Source: Waddlia sp964635295 (GTDB taxonomy: Bacteria > Chlamydiota > Chlamydiia > Chlamydiales > Waddliaceae). Taken from it: DNA of 9,768 bases. Made by a program: the position numbers and the translations under genes. This document shows positions 6,875 to 9,768 of the stretch, piece by piece. The stretch's first letter is position 1; every line of letters begins with the position of its first letter. Under the pieces are notes generated by a model, which did not search any database, was not told the origin of the DNA, and worked only from the letters and a program-made list of their open reading frames with translations. The DNA lies in contig CAZWOB010000073.1 of assembly GCA_964635295.1 (NCBI GenBank), forward strand, positions 1-9,768. Reading direction: 5' to 3'.

Positions 6875-6883
6875 ATTATACCA
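6875..6883 (-). promoter_or_regulatory. Extended -10 sigma-70-type promoter for the PEP-CTERM operon
   Basis: On the minus strand the sequence reads TGGTATAAT: a perfect TATAAT hexamer preceded by the TGn extended -10 element. Upstream at 16-18 bp only a poor -35 (TTAATT or similar) is present, embedded in an A/T-rich stretch that could act as an UP-like element. Transcription would start near 6868, leaving a leader of about 100 nt before the ATG at 6766. Confidence 0.55.
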
Positions 6884-7053
6884 CACTATTTCTATTAAAT
6901 TAAAATAACTATTTACTGTTTATTCAACAAAACATCAAAAAACACACTTTTTATAAAACAAAAAACAAAAAAACTTATATAAAGCTATTAATCTGTACAT
7001 TCGTGTGAGAAGAAAAAAATTTGATATTTATTGTATACAGATAATTTGTTAAG

Positions 7054-7059
7054 AAGGAG
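7054..7059 (+). promoter_or_regulatory. Ribosome binding site deciding the flippase start
   Basis: AAGGAG lies 4 nt before the ATG at 7064. The same frame is open further up to a TTG at 7031, but that codon has no ribosome site and would add 11 polar residues with no homology value. The ATG at 7064 is therefore the chosen start. Confidence 0.7.
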
Positions 7060-7063
7060 CCTG

Positions 7064-8683
7064 ATGATCAGCCAAAACCCACAAGGCGATTTTCGCCTGC
7101 ACCATACAATTTCGAGAAATGTGGGAGCCTCCATGCTCTCAAAAGCGTACTATCTGGTCACCCGGCTGATTATCCCCCCCCTTGTCCTGTCGTTTGTCAC
7201 TCTCGAGGAATATGGGATCTGGTCGATCTGCTTTATTCTGCTTAGCATCCTGGGAATGAGCGTTTTCGGGGTCACAAATGTTTATGTGCGTTATTGTGCG
7301 GTCTGGGACGCAAAAGGGGACCAGGAAAAAATCAATCAACTCCTGTCAACGGGCATCATCGCTAATTTCCTCGTCTGTCTCGCCCTGCTTCCGTTGGTGG
7401 TTTGGGGGATCCCAAAACTGTACCCGATCTTTCAGATTGAAACCTCTTTGCAGCCGACTGCCTACAATATGATCCTTGGAACGACATTGATCTTTATGGT
7501 CCATCTAAGTTTCGGAGTGTTTGGATATCTTCTCCAAAGCGTTCAGAAAATCGCAATTGAACGCGCCATCATGATGGTATCCTGGACATTTGAAACGCTT
7601 GCGATCATCGCATTCCTCTACAATGGGTTTGGTATCTACTCCCTTTTATACGCCTATGTCATTAACGTCCTGATCTTGATCTTGGTCGGGTCTGTGGTAT
7701 GTTACCGGAAAGTGCCCGGCCTCCGCTTGTCCTGGAGGCTTTTCAACTCCGCTATGTTGAAAAAGTTTCTCAGCTTTGGAAGCATTGTGCAGATCACCGG
7801 TTTTTGCGCGACCATCAACCGGTCGTTCGAACGGATCTTTTCGGGGATGTTCTTGGGAATCCAGGCAACGGGCCTGTATGAGATCGGGCTCAAGCTTCCC
7901 CGCATGTCGACCATCATTCCTGAATCGATCACGACAGTTCTCCTGCCTACCTCTTCACATTTGTTCGCGCAGAAGAGAAATGAAAAAATGGCGCAGATCT
8001 ATTTTCAAGGATCGAGGTATCTCAATATGCTGACCGGCCTTGGAATGGGTTTTTTTGCCGCCTTTTCCTCCTACATCATTGCCGCATGGATCGGCCCTGA
8101 CACCAAATTCCAGTCGGCCGCTACGATCATGGCGTGGTTTACGATCGCCCTTCAAATGAACCTGTTGACCGGTCCGGCCTCTGCCATCTTCCGCAGCATT
8201 AAAAAACCTTCCAGAGAGCTTCTCTATGGCGGGGTACAGCTTTTGCTATTCGCTTTTGCCGCCTATCCCATCTTATCCCTGACAACTCCTGATATCGCAT
8301 CGATCAACACGGTCATTATCCTGATCACTGTTATCACAGCTGCCGCTTATCTGATCTATTTCAACACCTACTTCCAGATTGACCACTGGCGCTATTTCAC
8401 GCGGGTCCTCATTCCCGGTTTTATCCCGTATATGATCGGCTTTGGCATTGAAGTGCTCATCGACGACTGGCTGGACGAGGTAGCAGGGCAGCGCTGGGAA
8501 ACTTTGTTCATCCTCTTTATCGCTTTCATGATCTATTCTGTGATCGCTCCATCGATACTTCTCTTTTTCTTCTGTCCAAAATTTGAGCGGGAGCAGATCT
8601 GGGCCCACCTGCGCGATACGATCAAGGACCTCATTTTCCGCAAGGCGCCCAACCATCCTGAAGAGTCCGGAAACAATTCATGA
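7064..8683 (+). CDS. Wzx-like polysaccharide flippase (MOP/MATE superfamily membrane protein)
   Basis: This 539-residue inner-membrane protein has about 12-14 hydrophobic segments spread evenly along its length, separated by short basic loops. It has the usual architecture of O-antigen/lipid-linked glycan flippases of the polysaccharide biosynthesis (MOP exporter) superfamily. The opening (ISRNVGASMLSKAYYLVTR) is a typical first segment, with a Thr-Arg at its end. LEEYGIWSICF after the second segment is like the conserved EYGxW/EFGxw motif of Wzx proteins. Length is close to or slightly above the usual 420-520. It would move an undecaprenyl-linked oligosaccharide across the inner membrane. 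The stop overlaps the start of the glycosyltransferase by 4 nt (ATGA), so the two are co-translated. The family is secure; the glycan is unknown. Confidence 0.88.
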   Translation: MISQNPQGDFRLHHTISRNVGASMLSKAYYLVTRLIIPPLVLSFVTLEEYGIWSICFILLSILGMSVFGVTNVYVRYCAVWDAKGDQEKINQLLSTGIIANFLVCLALLPLVVWGIPKLYPIFQIETSLQPTAYNMILGTTLIFMVHLSFGVFGYLLQSVQKIAIERAIMMVSWTFETLAIIAFLYNGFGIYSLLYAYVINVLILILVGSVVCYRKVPGLRLSWRLFNSAMLKKFLSFGSIVQITGFCATINRSFERIFSGMFLGIQATGLYEIGLKLPRMSTIIPESITTVLLPTSSHLFAQKRNEKMAQIYFQGSRYLNMLTGLGMGFFAAFSSYIIAAWIGPDTKFQSAATIMAWFTIALQMNLLTGPASAIFRSIKKPSRELLYGGVQLLLFAFAAYPILSLTTPDIASINTVIILITVITAAAYLIYFNTYFQIDHWRYFTRVLIPGFIPYMIGFGIEVLIDDWLDEVAGQRWETLFILFIAFMIYSVIAPSILLFFFCPKFEREQIWAHLRDTIKDLIFRKAPNHPEESGNNS

Positions 8684-9654
8684 GCATTTCGTTCATCATC
8701 ATTACCTACAATACCAAAGAGCTCGTCCAGGAGTGCGTTAACATCCTGCTCAAGGAAACCGAAGGGATGGATAAGCAAGTGATCGTCGTTGACAACGGGT
8801 CAAACGACCGCACATATCCCGCCCTCCGGTCGATCGCTGGGATTGAGCCTGTCCGCATTGAAAAGAATGTTGGGTTCGGCGCTGCTAACAACATCGGATA
8901 TCAACATGCAAGGGGAAAATATATCGCCCTGCTGAATTCCGATGCCTTCCCACACTCAGGTGCCATCGAGGAAGCTCTACAACTAATGGAAACCAATCCC
9001 GAAGTGGGACTGATGGGCGGAAGGTTGGTCTACAAGGACGGCAGCTGGCAGCCCTCGGCGCATCTATTCCCCTCTCTTCTCAATCAGTTTCTCAAATACA
9101 GCGGTCTTGCGCACCGCTATCCCGACCACCCTTTTTTCGGTCGGGCAAACCGCAGCTGGGCAGATCCCGAGCAGCCGGCGGAGGTGGACTGGATCCCGGG
9201 TGCTTTCTGCGTCATCCGACGAGAGGCGCTGGAGAAAACATTTATCTTCGATGAGAAGTTTTTCATGTACTATGAGGAAGTGGACCTTTGCAAACGGATC
9301 AAGGACAAGGGATGGAAAATTGTCTACTGGCCCGATGCGGTCATTACCCACATAGGCGGGGAGACCACGAAAAACACAAACGGCGCTTTTTTCAATCAGA
9401 TCGGAGCGCAGGTCAGCGCTTGGGAAGCTAGAAGCTGTTATCTCTATTTTCGGAAGTATGGGGGATGGTTCAATACCTGGAGCCTCTACTTGTTTCAAGT
9501 GTGGTTCAGCAGGCTGAGGTGGATCAAAAACCTGATCACACGTGGGAGGTCGCATGAGAACACACGGTTCCTCGTCCAGCACATCGCCAATTTAAAACAG
9601 GCGTGGAAGGATACCCGCCATGGGACTATCTCCCCGCCTCGTCCCTGGGTGTAA
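8680..9654 (+). CDS. Family 2 glycosyltransferase, WbbL/rhamnosyltransferase-like
   Basis: A 324-residue GT-A fold enzyme predicted to add a sugar from a nucleotide-sugar donor to a growing lipid-linked glycan on the cytoplasmic face of the inner membrane. Visible motifs in order are SFIIITYNT at the start (first beta strand), VVDNGSND (36-43) for donor binding, NVGFGAANN (63-71), LLNSDA (84-89) at the DxD position, WIPGAFCVIRREAL (171-184), and the acceptor-side FMYYEEVDLC (195-204, candidate base Glu199/Glu200-Asp202). This set is typical of dTDP-rhamnosyl transferases such as WbbL, but the sugar cannot be read from sequence. The C-terminal ~100 residues are basic and aromatic (SCYLYFRKYGGWFNTW), probably membrane-associating. 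It is coupled to the flippase by an ATGA overlap. Confidence 0.9.
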   Translation: MSISFIIITYNTKELVQECVNILLKETEGMDKQVIVVDNGSNDRTYPALRSIAGIEPVRIEKNVGFGAANNIGYQHARGKYIALLNSDAFPHSGAIEEALQLMETNPEVGLMGGRLVYKDGSWQPSAHLFPSLLNQFLKYSGLAHRYPDHPFFGRANRSWADPEQPAEVDWIPGAFCVIRREALEKTFIFDEKFFMYYEEVDLCKRIKDKGWKIVYWPDAVITHIGGETTKNTNGAFFNQIGAQVSAWEARSCYLYFRKYGGWFNTWSLYLFQVWFSRLRWIKNLITRGRSHENTRFLVQHIANLKQAWKDTRHGTISPPRPWV

Positions 9655-9768
9655 AAAAACTCCCTGTGCTCATGGATCCGATAACTAGAAACTAATCAAC
9701 AAAAGTGAAGGAACGGTTGGCGAGGAAGCTGAAGCAGGAAGAAGAACAGGTAGCGAAAAATTGCGAGA
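9655..9768. other. Right-edge region without a supported gene
   Basis: No hairpin with a U tract follows the glycosyltransferase stop. A plus-strand frame is open from 9696 to the edge with a GTG at 9705; it would encode a basic/acidic helix-like peptide (KERLARKLKQEEEQVAKN), but no ribosome site precedes it. The minus strand is also open here (hydrophobic, ending at TGA near 9702). Neither can be called as a gene from about 65 bases. Confidence 0.4.

Larger units (their letters stand above)
6767..7063. other. Divergent AT-rich intergenic region between the PEP-CTERM operon and the flippase gene
   Basis: About 297 bp without a gene. The part from 6885 to 7050 is extremely A/T-rich, with runs such as aaaaaacaaaaaaac and few G residues. 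It holds the minus-strand extended -10 site near 6880, a ~100-nt leader for the PEP-CTERM operon, and the flippase ribosome site near 7055. For the plus direction TTGATA at 7021 and GATAAT at 7040 are present, but spaced only 13 bp apart, so I do not call a promoter. No sigma-54 -24/-12 element, strong hairpin or riboswitch was seen by eye. Confidence 0.7.

Noticed and set aside
7032..7039. Palindrome tgtataca as an operator
   Set aside because: Eight bases in A/T-rich DNA with no second copy seen; not enough to call a regulator site.
7021..7045. Plus-strand promoter TTGATA ... GATAAT
   Set aside because: The hexamers are only 13 bp apart, too close for a sigma-70 promoter; any A/T-rich stretch gives such matches.
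7031..7063. TTG start for the flippase at 7031
   Set aside because: No ribosome site precedes it, while AAGGAG sits 4 nt before the ATG at 7064.
9064..9582. Minus-strand frame of 172 codons
   Set aside because: It is antisense to the glycosyltransferase catalytic region, which has unambiguous GT2 motifs.

Overview
The window looks like part of a surface-polysaccharide and cell-envelope locus from a Gram-negative bacterium with an exosortase/PEP-CTERM sorting system. Two secreted proteins end in the tripartite PEP-CTERM signal (PEP motif, hydrophobic helix, Arg cluster), which is known only from bacteria with an outer membrane and exosortase. The phylum cannot be fixed from the sequence alone; a PVC-group or proteobacterial host are both possible. 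No exosortase, rRNA, tRNA, CRISPR array or insertion sequence is visible.

Layout. Positions 1-4773 (+) hold the 3' part of a very large gene for a secreted glycoside-hydrolase-like protein. It contains two tandem copies of a ~680-residue unit (CBM4/9-like jelly roll, then a clan GH-A-like barrel, then a beta-sandwich). A Gly/Thr-rich linker separates the units, and a ~100-residue Pro/Glu spacer with a short heptad coiled coil follows. The reading frame is open to the left edge, so the true N-terminus is missing. A class I SAM-dependent methyltransferase gene (4763-5362, +) overlaps its end by 11 nt. Convergent to these are two paralogous PEP-CTERM genes (6766 down to 5365, -) that also overlap by 11 nt. 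They read from an extended -10 promoter in an AT-rich intergenic region and probably end at a hairpin lying inside the methyltransferase gene. Diverging from the same AT-rich region is a + strand pair with an ATGA overlap: a Wzx-like flippase (7064-8683) and a WbbL-like family 2 glycosyltransferase (8680-9654). The last ~110 bases hold no clear gene.

How they may work together (inference). The glycosyltransferase and flippase would extend a lipid-linked glycan at the inner membrane and flip it. The methyltransferase could decorate a glycan or nucleotide-sugar. The PEP-CTERM proteins would be exported and processed by an exosortase encoded elsewhere, joining the extracellular matrix. The tandem glycosidase could trim or remodel that matrix polysaccharide, as clan GH-A enzymes do in some exopolysaccharide operons (PslG in Psl biosynthesis is one example). 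The most unusual object is the tandem glycosidase, whose two units both keep an apparent catalytic Glu pair.
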